Positions 49,050-60,044 of a stretch of DNA of 64,000 nt are shown in pieces. Source of the DNA: Zygnema cylindricum (taxonomy: Eukaryota; Streptophyta; Zygnematophyceae; Zygnematales; Zygnemataceae); NCBI GenBank assembly GCA_037447655.1, contig JBBHKE010000714.1:159673-223672 (forward strand), read 5' to 3'. The notes under the pieces were generated by a model, which saw nothing but the letters and a program-made list of their open reading frames with translations, was not told the DNA's origin and searched no databases. Numbering within the stretch: position 1 is the stretch's first letter; the number at the start of each line of letters is the position of its first letter. Position numbers and translations under genes: made by a program.

Positions 49050-49970
49050 TTTATTATTCGGCATTTTGGAGGCTTCATCTGAGTGTTTGAGTACCTAAAG
49101 TTTCGTCTTTGAAAATCCCTCAACATTCAATTTTCACCTCAATCCGCCATGTTACCTTTTTTAGACATCATTTCAGTATATTGTAGCATCAGAGGGACTT
49201 TTTTTTTCTTTTACCTTCCCTTCCAAATTTTCCCAATTTCCGTTTTTCCACTCAATCATCAACCTCTTAAATTTGAGGAATTTTTTTATCTATCCATAAT
49301 TTCGGCATTTCGGAGGCTTCCCTGATTTGTTAGAGTATTAGAAGTTTTGTCTTCGAAGACCATTTGCACATTTTATTTTGACCTCTATTCGCCATCCTCT
49401 CTTTATGGAGATTTTTCCGGTTTATTGGAACATCGAAAGAACTTTTCATTTTCCCTTCCAAATTTCCCGAATATTTAATTTTTCCTCTTCCATCAACCAC
49501 CTTCCATTAAGGAATCACTCTATTTACCTTTCATTTGACATTTTTTAGAGGCCTTCTCGGAGTGTTTGAGTACTAGAAGTTTTATCTTCGAAGATCCTCT
49601 TGACATTCGATTTTTTACCTCTACCCACCACCCCTCTTTTTCAGAGATTTTTCGGTTTATTGCAGCATTAAAAGGAATTTTTTCATCTTCCCTTCTAAAA
49701 TTCCTCAATATTCTATTATTTACACTACTAACCACATTACTTTAATAAATTATTCTTTCTTAACCCTAATTTTAGCATTTTGGAGGTCTTTTCGTAGTAA
49801 GTAAGTTATAAAATTTTTATCTTTAAAGATCCCTTGACATTCTATTTTGACCTCTATATACCATCCTCTTTTTTTAGAGACATTTTCTGGCTTATTGCAT
49901 GTTGGAAGGAAATTACTTCTCTTTCTTCTAGATTTCCAAACACCTCCATTTTCTCCTTCGACCAACCACT
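49050..49970. repeat. tandem array, ~238-bp unit, at least four diverged copies
   Basis: The anchor GCATTT (or GACATTT) plus GGAGGC recurs at 49061, 49305, ~49537 and 49775, spacings 244, 232 and 238. Each unit then repeats GTGTTTGAGTA, AGAAGTTT, TCTTCGAAGATC, a GACCTC motif, an AGAGATTTT motif and TTTATTG...GGAA in the same order. A weaker extra unit may lie just upstream (from about 48830). Copies differ by many substitutions and small indels. Stops occur throughout. Confidence 0.75.
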
Positions 49971-50969
49971 ATTGCTTTGTACCTTTCCTTTTCGAATTTT
50001 TTCAATTCTTCAATCTTTATATTCTCATTGAACATTCTTTTTTCTTTATTCATATTCATATTTTTCACTAAACCTTTTTTTTTTCTCCTACTTTTATCGA
50101 CATATCTTTCTTTTCACTACTTCATCTCTTGTCAATCTTCCTTAATTGTCACAGAGTGTGTTAAGTTTTATTTCTTCCACTATGTTTACGAAATTGGACA
50201 CATTACGTTTTTCTCGTTCTTTCCACTTTGTTTCAGTTACTCTTTTAATCTCTCATTTTTCCACTACTATAAATGAGAGGGAGTATTGATATACATTTCT
50301 AGTTGTGGAATTCCCACTTTCCAATATATGTAATTCCCTATTCATATATTACCTTTTCACTTAGCCTCTAAAATTGTGAAATACCCTTTTTGCATTCACT
50401 AATTTCTCTAATTGCTCTCCATTTTTTTTTTAACATTCTTCTTGTATTTCACTAAATTCTCTTATTAACACCCACCTTCTCATCAAGCCTCTAGTAAGGC
50501 CTTTTTGTTTTGAAATCAATTTTTCTTTCACCTTTATTTTTGTCAAATTGATTCTTTTTATAATTTCTTTAACCTTTTTCTTTCATCGTCTGATGTTTGA
50601 CACTTTAATTTTCTAATTTTCCCCAAAAGTGCCTTTGTCTTTTTCACACCTTTTTTCCACCTTTCTTTACATTTAACTTTTGCTGTTTTTATTCACACAA
50701 CTCTTTTTCATCCCCATTTCTATAAACCAAAAATCATTAGACCATTGGGCCATTTTTTTTTTCCAACTTTTTCCTTTTGGAATCATTTTAACCTATTGAT
50801 TCATTGAACATCTTTTTTAACTCTTTCTAATCATTATATCATGTTCATCAACTTATGTCACTTGCTTTAACTTTCTCATTTCCCATTTTTCCATCACCAT
50901 TGTGTGGTGTTTTTTCACATCATTTTTCTCCACTCTTTCTATTTCCATCTTGTAGTTCTTGCATTTGAT
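49971..50969. other. pyrimidine-rich intergenic DNA
   Basis: T/C-rich low-complexity + strand with no gene recognised. Confidence 0.5.
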
Positions 50970-51019
50970 ACCATATTGGAAATCGGCAATATTCAACTTA
51001 TCGCATGGGCGCCAAAGTA

Positions 51020-51106
51020 TTAACTTTGGAAAATGGTCAAGCCGGGGAACGAACTCGGGACCTGTGCAAACCGTACACTAGCTCTACCAACTGAGCTACC
51101 CGGCCG
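51020..51106 (-). repeat. tRNA-derived SINE-like unit or tRNA pseudogene
   Basis: On the minus strand a tRNA-like block reads GGCCGGG, then an A box TAGCTCAGTTGG and D-arm closure TAGAGC, then a poor anticodon arm and a B-box-like GAGTTCGTTCC with T-stem CCCGG. The putative 3' acceptor strand (CTTGACC) does not pair with the 5' strand, and position 33 is C. A functional tRNA is therefore unlikely. The internal pol III promoter boxes point to a SINE head or tRNA relic. The following ~50 bases on the minus strand may be its body. Confidence 0.55.
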
Positions 51107-51319
51107 ATGTGTACGCAAACGCCTAATACCAAATTTATACGGCGATTAGCGGCGCACTAGCGAACCAGCTTAGAGCGCGATACACACGTGTGGAGTCCAA
51201 AGTGGACAGTTCTCCAACATTAGGTCTGTAGTTATGTTTTTCTTTTTACTTTTTTGCCAGTTTTTAGTTTTTTTTTTTTAGGATGTTTCTTTCTATGTTT
51301 ATGACGTAGTTCTGAGATG

Positions 51320-51621
51320 ATGTCTTTAGTTGCTTTCTGGGAATTTGTGATGTCTTTTTGTGGCCATAGTGGCAATAGTCACTTCTTTTTTTGATGTTTA
51401 CTGTACTCATAATAATTTAACAATAATTTTACAGACTAATAACTATACTACTACTAATTATGCAGACTAAATGTCTTTAGTTGCTTTCTGGGAATTTGTG
51501 ATGTCTTTTTGTGGCCATAGTGGCAATAGTCACTTCTTTTTTTGATGTTTACTGTACTCATAATAATTTAACAATAATTTTACAGGCTAATAACTATACT
51601 ACTACTAATTATGCAGACTAA
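51320..51621. repeat. recent 151-bp tandem duplication
   Basis: The segment starting ATGTCTTTAGTTGCTTTCTG at 51320 is repeated from 51471. I see one difference (ACAGACTAAT against ACAGGCTAAT). It is non-coding. Confidence 0.92.
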
Positions 51622-51679
51622 AAATTATATTAATAATAATTATTCATATTTATTGTTGTGTAAAGTCAATGTTAGTCCA

Positions 51680-52560
51680 GTTATTCGTTCCTATAAACCG
51701 TATTAGTACGGTCAGTATTAGCACAGCTAATAGTTCGCATAATCAGTATTTTTAAAGTTATGTTTATGTATAATTAGTATGCGCATATGTATGAGTCTGT
51801 AAAATTAGTATTCGTACAGTTATTATTATGTGACAGGAGAATGAGTGTAGTTATTAGTAGAATAATAAGTATTAGTACAGTTTTTAGTATGTATTACTAG
51901 TGTTTTACTGTTAGTAGTTTGTATAATCAGCATTGGTCTAGTTGGTTACCTATATAATTAGTTTTAGTGTATAATTAGATTTAGGGTATAATATGTATTA
52001 GTGCCGTTAGTGATGTTTATAATCAGTAATCCGTGTTATTACGGTTATTGGTTTGTATAATTAGTATTGTCATAGTTATTAGACTGTATAATTATTGTTA
52101 GTACAGATATAAATACTGTTTAATTGATATTAACAGAGTTATTAGTCTGTATAATTAGTATGAGAACAGTATTATTGTTATTAGAAAAGTTATTACTCTG
52201 TATATTAGTAATTTTACAGGTATTAGTCCGTATAATTATACTTAGCACCGTTTTTGTATGTATAATTAGTGTTAGTACAACTATACGTCTGTATAGTTAG
52301 TGTGAGTACTGTTACTATTCGATATAATTAGTGTTATTGCAGTTACTAGTACTGTATAATTAGTGTTAGGACACTTTTCAGTAATGTATAATTAGTATTA
52401 GGACAATAATTATATAATGAGAATTTTTACAGTTATTTGTACGTATTATAAGTATTAACTTAGATTTTGGTTTGTGTAATTAGTATAATTAGAGTTATGT
52501 ATAATTTGTGGTAGTAGTGGTATTACAGGTATTGTACAATTTTTAACGGTACTCATAGAA
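51680..52560. repeat. degenerate minisatellite of TATAATTAGTATTAGTACAG-type units
   Basis: About 25 diverged copies of a 30-40-bp unit containing GTATAATTAGT and ACAGTTATTAGT words. It is AT-rich and non-coding. Confidence 0.75.
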
Positions 52561-52770
52561 ATTTACGTTTGTGGTTTTCTCTTCAAATTATTTGATGACT
52601 TTTTTTGTCATTTTTACCAGTTGTGTTTTTCTGCTTACGATGTGTACTATTTCTTTTTTGTGAGAACTTTTTTGAATCAAAAAGTTTTTAATATTGCAAA
52701 ATGAAAAATTCACCCTCGTACGAAAAGATAGAGGTGTATGTATATAATATGTATGTAAAATGTATATACA

Positions 52771-53216
52771 TAGAGAGTGAGGGAGAGGCGAAGGGAGAGA
52801 GAGAGGGAGAGCGAAAAAAAGAGGGAGTCGGAGAGGGAGAGGAAGAGGGAGAAGGAGAGGGAGACGAAAGGGGAGGGAGAGAGGGAGGGGAAGAGGGAGA
52901 GGGAGAAGGAGATTGAAAAGGGAGAGGGAGGGGGAGGGAGGGAGGGAGGGAGGGAGAGGGAGAGGGAGAGGAAGAGGGAAAGCAAGAGGGAGAGAAAGGG
53001 GGGGAAAGAGGGGGAGAGGTAGAGGGAAAGGGAAGGGGAGAGGGAAAAGAAGGAGGGGAGGGAGGGAGAGGGGGAGCAAAAAAGAGGGGGAGAGGGAGAG
53101 GGAGAGGGAGGGGGAGAGGGAAAGGGAGAGGGAGGGAAAAAAGGGGAGGGAGGGAGAGAGGGAGGGAGAGAGGGAGGGGGAGAGGGAGAGGGAGAGGGAG
53201 AGGGAGAGAGAGGGGG
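52771..53216. repeat. long purine tract, GGGAGA-type repeats (~445 bp)
   Basis: The + strand is almost purely A and G (GGGAGA, GGGAGG, GAAAGG units) with very few pyrimidines. The long open frames on both strands (Arg/Glu/Gly-rich and Leu/Ser/Pro-rich) are by-products. The tract could form triplex (H-DNA) structures. Confidence 0.93.
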
Positions 53217-53412
53217 AATGTATGTAATGTTTGTTTTTAATGGACAAAACCAACAGCCCTTTTTACTTAATGGTTTTGCAAAATTAAAAAGGATTGAAAC
53301 ATATGTAGTTTTTAATCTTTTACAATTGGGGTTTATTCTAATTACTGATTACTGATTAGTTGCTCTTGCATCAAATGGGTGGTAATTGGTGGTGTTGCAG
53401 AACTCTGCAATT

Positions 53413-54668
53413 ATGGCGGAATTTAGTGCCATTCCCGATAGTGATTTTCACGAAGACATGAGCAATACCGAAGAAAACCGTTTTCTCGAAACTCAAGTCA
53501 ACATGCAAGGAAGCATGACTTCCAGTCAACAAAGTCGTTTTATAAGCCCAACACCGGAAGATCCTAAGTTATTAAAAGGGCCTTAGAGTGTGGAATCCAC
53601 GGACATCCTTATTAATGCATGGGCGGAAACCCAACAAGGAGAGCCAAGAAATCTAACCAACCACGAATGGCAGACCCTCATTGTCAATAAAATTAACGAG
53701 TCACATCGACTATTGGGGAACAAGAGCATTGACTCCGCAAAAGGGAAATTGGACAGCTTAAAGAAAAATTACAAAGAACTTGTAAAGAAAAAAACATCGA
53801 CTGGAACAGGCCAAATAACATGGGCATACTTTGACCTGCTACATTCAGTTTTACAGCATAGCAAAAAGATTAATGGGGTGGATTTTAGTTTTGATGGAGG
53901 TATCTTTCAAAATGCAGGTATAGGTAACATGGACAACAAAGAAGAAGATAGTGTACACAAAAATGACGAAGAAGCAATACCAAGTAACACTTTGGGAGGG
54001 GATGTCGATGAGGAAGAAGACGATGTGGTGAAATACCACACTTCATTCAAAAACCACATGTGCCGAAAGGCAATACCAATGACACTAACAATGTACATAT
54101 CGAAACTAGAGGCAATGATGCAGCAACAACGAATGTCTAACAGTCGGACATCCCTGTATCCCTTAAGTAAGTGGGTAAAAAAACCAAAAGGCGTAGTATT
54201 GAAGAAGAAGTAAAGGCACATATGCACGTAGTCGGTGTTGCAAAATGGAAAAAAGATTATGACGTAAACGAAGAAGAATTTATGTCAAAGGAACTGTCTA
54301 ACATGAGAAACACGATCGAAAACGAAGCGACAAAGTTTGGACAAGCATTGGAGGTCATCGTGCAATCAAGCGCAGAGAAAGCTATAGTCGAAAAAATGTG
54401 GATAGATCTTGAAATGAAACTTATGCACGAGTCACGTTTGGAACGCAAAGAGAAAATGGAATGGGAAACGAACATGAAGATTATGGAACTCTAAGAGAGA
54501 ATGGAATGGGAAACGAGTATGAAGATATTGGAGTTACGGTCGTTGGAGAAACGAGAGGAAATGAAGCTGCGAGAAAATGCGTATCAGCGTGAAAGCGAGG
54601 CAAAGAAACGTGCGGATCATCTGGAAGAATTACGCCTTCAAATCCAACTACAAAATTCTAAGAGATAG
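53413..54668 (+). pseudogene. PIF/Harbinger Myb/SANT-like accessory protein, broken
   Basis: The second gene of a Harbinger-type element. Its normal role is to bind transposase and terminal DNA and bring transposase into the nucleus. It starts MAEFSAIPDSDFHED, and a splice-acceptor-like TGTTGCAG lies just before. A trihelix/Myb-SANT-like segment follows (DILINAWAE, EWQTLIVNKINESHRLLGNKS, SAKGKLDSLKKNYKELVKK, TWAYFDLLHSVLQ). The C-terminus is a long charged coiled coil (EKMEWETNMKIMEL...ENAYQRESEAKKRADHLEELRLQIQLQNS), typical of these proteins. A TAG at 53584, a frame change near 54170 and a TAA at 54492 break it. It is convergent with the transposase at 56194-57374. Confidence 0.75.
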
Positions 54669-54681
54669 AAAATGACATATT

Positions 54682-54895
54682 TCTCTCTCCCTCCAACCAT
54701 CCCTCTCTATTTTTCTCCAACCCTCCCTCCCTCCTTCCCTCTATTCATCACTCTCCTCCTCACTTTCTCCTTCTTTTTCTCGGTTTTTCTCTCCATCTCT
54801 CTCTCTCTCTACCTTTACCGCTCTCTTTCGTTGCCTCACTCTCTCTCTCTATCTTCCTTTCTCCTTCTTTTTGTCTCTCTATCTCGTAGGAACGT
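54682..54895. repeat. pyrimidine tract (CTCTCC-type)
   Basis: C/T-rich run directly after the Myb-like gene. With the purine tract at 52771 it brackets that gene with complementary-type simple sequence. Confidence 0.85.
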
Positions 54896-56193
54896 AGCAA
54901 CATTTCCGTCTATATAGTTTTATATTTTGTTTCTTTTAGTTTGGTGTGTGTTTTTTTAGTTACGATAGTGCGGGCATGTCAAGCAATGGTTACCTATTTA
55001 TAAAAAATGTGTTGCAAGATATAAGACGTTGTGTTTGTTATTAGTTTCAGTGTCAAAAATTCGCAAGAGTACACATGTTATAAATATATGTTTTATACAA
55101 AAAAATGTAGTGTGTAACATAAAACAATAGGGTAAAAACAAAATTGTTCCAATCCATTTTCCTTAGAGGTCGTATGAACATTTTAGTGATGTCGATTTAA
55201 TTGTTTGTAGTAAATAATTGTTTTCCAAACCACATTTTTTTTTATTTGAATAGCTGTTGTTTGTTTGGAATGACATATTGAAGTGTGAGTTATTTTATTT
55301 TCTTCGACCTTACGCTTTATTTTTATGGCGAATCTTGACCTTCATGTATGCTTTTCATTTTCGTTCAATAACATGCACAAAAAATGTCCCTATTTGCTAA
55401 ATATTGCCTTCTCAAATTAATGCACCGACAACACAAATTATTTTCGAAGGTGTAAGAATCTTTTTAGAGATAATATCAATTATCAAAGCTAACAATAAGT
55501 TAATGCACTGGTTCAAATCAATGTAAATGTTAATTTCATAGATTACACACAAAATAGATAAAATGACCGTAGATTGTATGGAAAATATTGTTTTCGTTGG
55601 CTTATGGTTGGAACGAATACATTAAACGAAAATGGTGGATTTAAAAAACTTCAAGAATAATCACCAATGCGGAAAAATATATATATATATATTTGTCCCT
55701 ACACACTAAAATTGTGAATGTTTGCATTACGCTAATAAGTATAGGCGTTGAAACGGAAACCAAAATGAGTAGAAAAAAATTTAATTACAACCAAGAAATT
55801 TGCAAATCATCTCATAGACATGTGTCTCCATTACTAAACGCCCGTATCACTTTTTCGGGCCTAAGAAAAGGCAACCTGAACTGTCTTTGAGGTGTCATCA
55901 CGACCACAATTTCAACAATCTCTGCATCTATTTATATTGTTTTTGTTGCATGTCGAGTACCTCTCCGCCGCGATTGACACTTTTGAACTTTCCAATGCAT
56001 GTACATTTTGAACATACGTTCACTGTTAATATTAGTTTGACATAACAATTACTTAAAAAAGAAACTTGTTCAACAATAAGCATCGATTAGTCCAAAATTT
56101 CAAAAAGTCACGGTAGTGTCTAATATCTATAAGGCGATAAATAAACACGAAATGCCAAAGGAATTCTTACCGTATATGTTACACCCTCTCATG
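54896..56193. other. interior of the Harbinger element, non-coding
   Basis: AT-rich DNA between the convergent Myb-like and transposase genes. No frame with recognisable motifs. Confidence 0.5.
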
Positions 56194-57374
56194 CTAATCT
56201 TCAAACAAAGCATCTCGATGAGGGTTGTGTAATATTCGGTTTAGTCTAAGAGGGGACTGCGATGGAATCGGTTCTCCTTCACGAATCCATGGCAATAGTG
56301 TTGGCAATTCTTCGCCATCCAACATAAGAAATTTATGGATGACACAGCAAGCTGCTACAACTACAAGCACTCGCTTTAATTCAATTGGACATGATTGAAG
56401 GATGGGAAAACGCATCTTCAAAATGCCATATGCATTTTCAATTAAAATTCTTCTTCTTCGGAGATCTTTGTCAAAAGCATTTTCTTCATCCGTTCCAGAT
56501 GCCTCATTATGGAATGCCTTCAAAATATAAGGAGCCGAAAGATAAGCAGAATCTGCCAAAATGACCGTCCGCACTTCTTGACCATTGATAATGCTAATCT
56601 CACCCAAAGTGCGCCTTTCTTCTAGTTTAGTGAACAAAGACGAGTGTTGGAAATTACTCGAATCATGGACTCCTCCAGGAGCCTTCACACAAATATCCCA
56701 AAATACCATTCGGTGGTCACAGACTCCTTGTAGCAGCAAAATACTGTAATCATCATGGCAGGAGTAGTAATCATGCGAATTAAATTTTGGTTTGTTTTTC
56801 AAATAGATATGGGTTCCATCTATCACACCCTCTATCATTTTTATATTCATTAATGTTTCAAACCCGTGTTGGATAAGCTTTAGACGATCTCTTGTTGGAT
56901 GTGAGAAAAATCTTGTTAGAATTGTCGTGCCAGCACATCACAAATCAACGTCGTGTAAGAAACTACTGTGCTACGACCAACACAAAACATGTTTGAAATG
57001 GTATGTAAGGAGCACCCATTCCCAAATCGGTACAACACCATTGCCAATGCTTTCATTGGATGAACAGCATCACGGTAATTTGTGTTTTTTCTTTCGATAT
57101 ATGGTTTTAACAGCGTAAACAATGTATGGAAGTTTTTGTACCCCATCCTGAAAGCTTGTCGCCACTCTCTATCTCGGTCTTTAGGTTCCAATTGTAGCCA
57201 TATTTGTAAGTGCACAACCTCCCACACTGCATTAGAACGGGGGAACATCCACCATCTTCGACGATGTCGCATACGGAAATGTAAACATTTAGTCATTAAA
57301 CAAAAACATAATAACATCGCTAGAAGCCGTATCCGTGAAGCTATTATAATAGCAAGAAGATCATCATTGTCCAT
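56194..57374 (-). pseudogene. PIF/Harbinger transposase (DDE_Tnp_4), one frameshift
   Basis: Nuclease-transposase of a PIF/Harbinger element, which cuts and pastes at TWA targets. The first frame (57374-56916, ATG at 57374) carries the N-terminal part (WRQAFRMGYKNFHTLFTLLKPYI, ALAMVLYRFGNGCSLHTISNMFCVGRSTVV), the usual helix-turn-helix-like region. The frame shifts near 56920-56945. The second block has the catalytic DDE set: GVIDGTHI, ILADSAYL and ENAYGILKMRFPIL, plus CPIELKRVLVVVAACCVIHKF, and stops at 56194. All three acidic residues are present, so the frameshift is the only obvious lesion. It could also be a short unrecognised intron or a sequencing error. Confidence 0.85.
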
Positions 57375-57472
57375 GGTGATTTGGTTGACTAGGTGAATCA
57401 AATATTTGGGTGACTACTATAACTGCATTGGAAACACCAACGCCAATCAGTTTAGTCAAAGCATCTGCATTG

Positions 57473-58476
57473 TTATGTTAATACGTGTATACACATATAC
57501 ACTGCACTATTTCTGCCTACACTATTTTTTTGATGCACTATTTTTCTGCTCACATCCTCCTCTTGAAGTGCGTTGGAAAATGTTGTTGGGCGTCCATTTG
57601 ACGTAGATCGAACTCGGCTTTCGTCCCAACTTGAGCGAAAATTTCCCGTAGCTTTAGCTTTTTTGTAGGCATGACACATCCTGAAAACATGGCCTTTTTC
57701 ATCACAGTAATAGCATGTCAAAGGTGACCTTCTAGGACCACTACCTCTACCACTGCCACTACCACTGCCACTGCCAATCTTAGAGTCTGAAAATTGGTTA
57801 GCTAGTGCCTGAACATACTTACTACTACCTCTTTGTGAAATCTGGTTAGCTTCTTCGCTCAAAATAAACTGTATTGCTAATGCTATGTTCCACTGACGCT
57901 GTGGAAGAGCCCTAAGCCTATCCATAGCTCCCTTATATTCATCAGGTAAAGTTCTCATCAATAACATAGCCTGCTAAGGTGGTGAAAAGTCCCCACCTGC
58001 ACTTGTACTCTGAAGGAACAACCTTTTCATAGCATGACAATGATCTTACATACTACCTCTGAATACTTAAATTCAAAGATCTGAGTGGCTATATTAGTCT
58101 GCACAGTAACATCTAGCTGAACATACATAGCACGTACGCTAAACCAAACTTCACAAGCTTTTTTCAAATCAAGATACGACATTACCAAATCTTTTGTCAT
58201 TGCCTATTTCAAGACGTTAAGGCAGTGGAGATTTTTCTTTCTCAAATCCGGTGCCGTCTCATCGACAGTTCCTTCCACAATGGGTGACAAGTCCCTCTCC
58301 TCGAAATATGAGCTCAGCATATCTTCCCAATATAAGAAGTCAGTTCCATCAAAAATAGGCAATTTGGGCGGTGGGCCCATAACTTGTTGAAGGTCATGGG
58401 CATTCTGACTTGGCTGTGTTCCACTCCCACTAGGCGTCACACTTGCACCAGCATGGACTGAGCCATTAGTAGACAT
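57473..58476 (-). pseudogene. gag remnant of a second copia family
   Basis: Starts MSTNGSVHAGASVTP at 58476. It has the same gag core as element B but a different sequence: VMGPPPKLPIFDGTDFLYWEDM. After a TGA/TAG-interrupted middle (58203-57968) a 164-residue block gives LLMRTLPDEYKGAMDRLRALPQ, a Gly-Ser-Arg run and a CCHC knuckle CYYCDEKGHVFRMC. No protease, integrase or RT follows, and no LTR was recognised. It lies directly beside the Harbinger transposase, which may have landed in or next to it. Confidence 0.75.
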
Positions 58477-59736
58477 GGCAGCAGAAGCAAACCCAAAGAG
58501 TAATACCTATTTGACTAGATTTATGTTGTAAGATATGTAGCTTTATGTGGGAGAGGTCTTACAACCAGACAAACATATACCACAGCCAAAATAAGGACAA
58601 TAGAACAGAAAAACACCTTAAAGTGCACTTATTGCTCTCATTTCCTCAAACTCTGTGTAGAATGTACATTCTGTGTCAAACTGATGATTCCTAATTGAAT
58701 TAAATACTTTAAAGATCCTCAAAATATCTAAAACGTATGTACAGGGTTCACTAGACAACCTACTAACAAAAATCTAAGTATTTGGACCAGAATTGTCCAC
58801 TAACAATATCTATACCCTAAAAATCCTGGTGATTCTTATCACGTCCACATTCATTGGCGGCCCTACACACTAATTTACTTAAAGATAACTATTCGTGTAG
58901 ATACTACAAAAAATCTACACTAAATTTGGTCAATATTGAATAGTTGGTATTCCAAAATTATTCTAAGTCCTATACTCAAATTTCTAAGACTTACTAATGC
59001 TTACTTTTCAATATTAATAACTCTAATTTGGACAATTTTATAAAAGTGTACACCGCGAATCTTAATCATAGTAAAGAAATAATTAGAGTAAAAAAATGAA
59101 AAAAATAATAATTCGAGTTATTAACTATATTTTGGATAATCAACCCTTTTAAAAAAAAAATACTATAATTTATCAATAACTCTAATTTGCGCGTAAATTT
59201 GGGCGCTCAATATATTTGTTGTAAAATACGTTTACGTACAGAATCTGACAAAACGTACAGTTTCACGTCATTATGATGTTTGCACTACGCCGTTTGTTAA
59301 AATGAGTTACATGATAACGACCTGTATTTAATCATTCTTTGTACTTTTTTACTAAATAAAGTACATTTTTGCACGATCAGACACCGACCATACGCTACAC
59401 TATTTAAAACGACACTGTATTAGAGTTATTAACGCTCATTCAAAGTACCTTAAATAATGTAAAGAAAGATTTAGAATAATGTACTCTATTTATGGTGATC
59501 GAGTCAAAATTTGGGGTGATGGAATTAGCGTACATAACTCTAATTACGATTCGCGTTGTAGTGTACGAAATGCGGTACTCCGTACTAAGATTGTTCGTTA
59601 CTTCGTACAATCGTACAAAAATTGTGTTAGATAAAGGCGTTGACACACGAAAGTGAGTGCATCGACACGAAAAAGTGCACTCAGATTTGATTCACAGTGT
59701 TAAAGACGACGTTAAATCACGCGAACTTGTTCTCAC
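58477..59736. other. AT-rich intergenic DNA with a repeated AATAACTCTAAT motif
   Basis: No gene seen. AATAACTCTAAT or its complement occurs, with small changes, near 59015, 59114 (inverted), 59174, 59417 (inverted) and 59533. Confidence 0.45.
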
Positions 59737-60044
59737 ATGTTCAAACCATAGTTCAAAAGTAGGCGTTTTTATGGTAGGCCTTTGGTCGGCGCCTTTATCG
59801 TAAGTTGTGTTATGGGCTTTTCATGTGATCTTCTTAGATCGCTACTTTGATTAGCGACCGTCCGATCGTCAGAATCTGACGGTTTTAATAAAATTTGTTT
59901 TTCCGAATGTTTTAATTGGTCCAATGTTTGGTCCGAATAGGTCCAAATACAATATGGGTCTTAAGGTCATATTGTATGTTTTGCATACAATAGGCATATT
60001 GTATGGGCCTACTTTCACCTACTTTTGAATTATGGTTCAAACGT
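59737..60044. mobile_element. possible MITE bounded by ~27-bp inverted repeats
   Basis: TTCAAACCATAGTTCAAAAG plus TAGG on the left pairs with CCTACTTTTGAATTATGGTT plus CAAAC on the right (about 60018-60043) with a few mismatches. The interior has a small palindromic cluster (CATATTGTATG...CATACAATA). No target duplication was found. Confidence 0.45.

Noticed and set aside
51034-51106. Functional tRNA gene
   Set aside because: The acceptor strands do not pair, position 33 is C, and the anticodon stem is weak. It is kept only as a SINE-like or pseudo-tRNA unit.
52588-53253. 221-residue Leu/Ser/Pro-rich frame on the minus strand, and Arg/Glu/Gly-rich frames on the + strand
   Set aside because: They are translations of the purine tract; any frame through GGGAGA repeats stays open.
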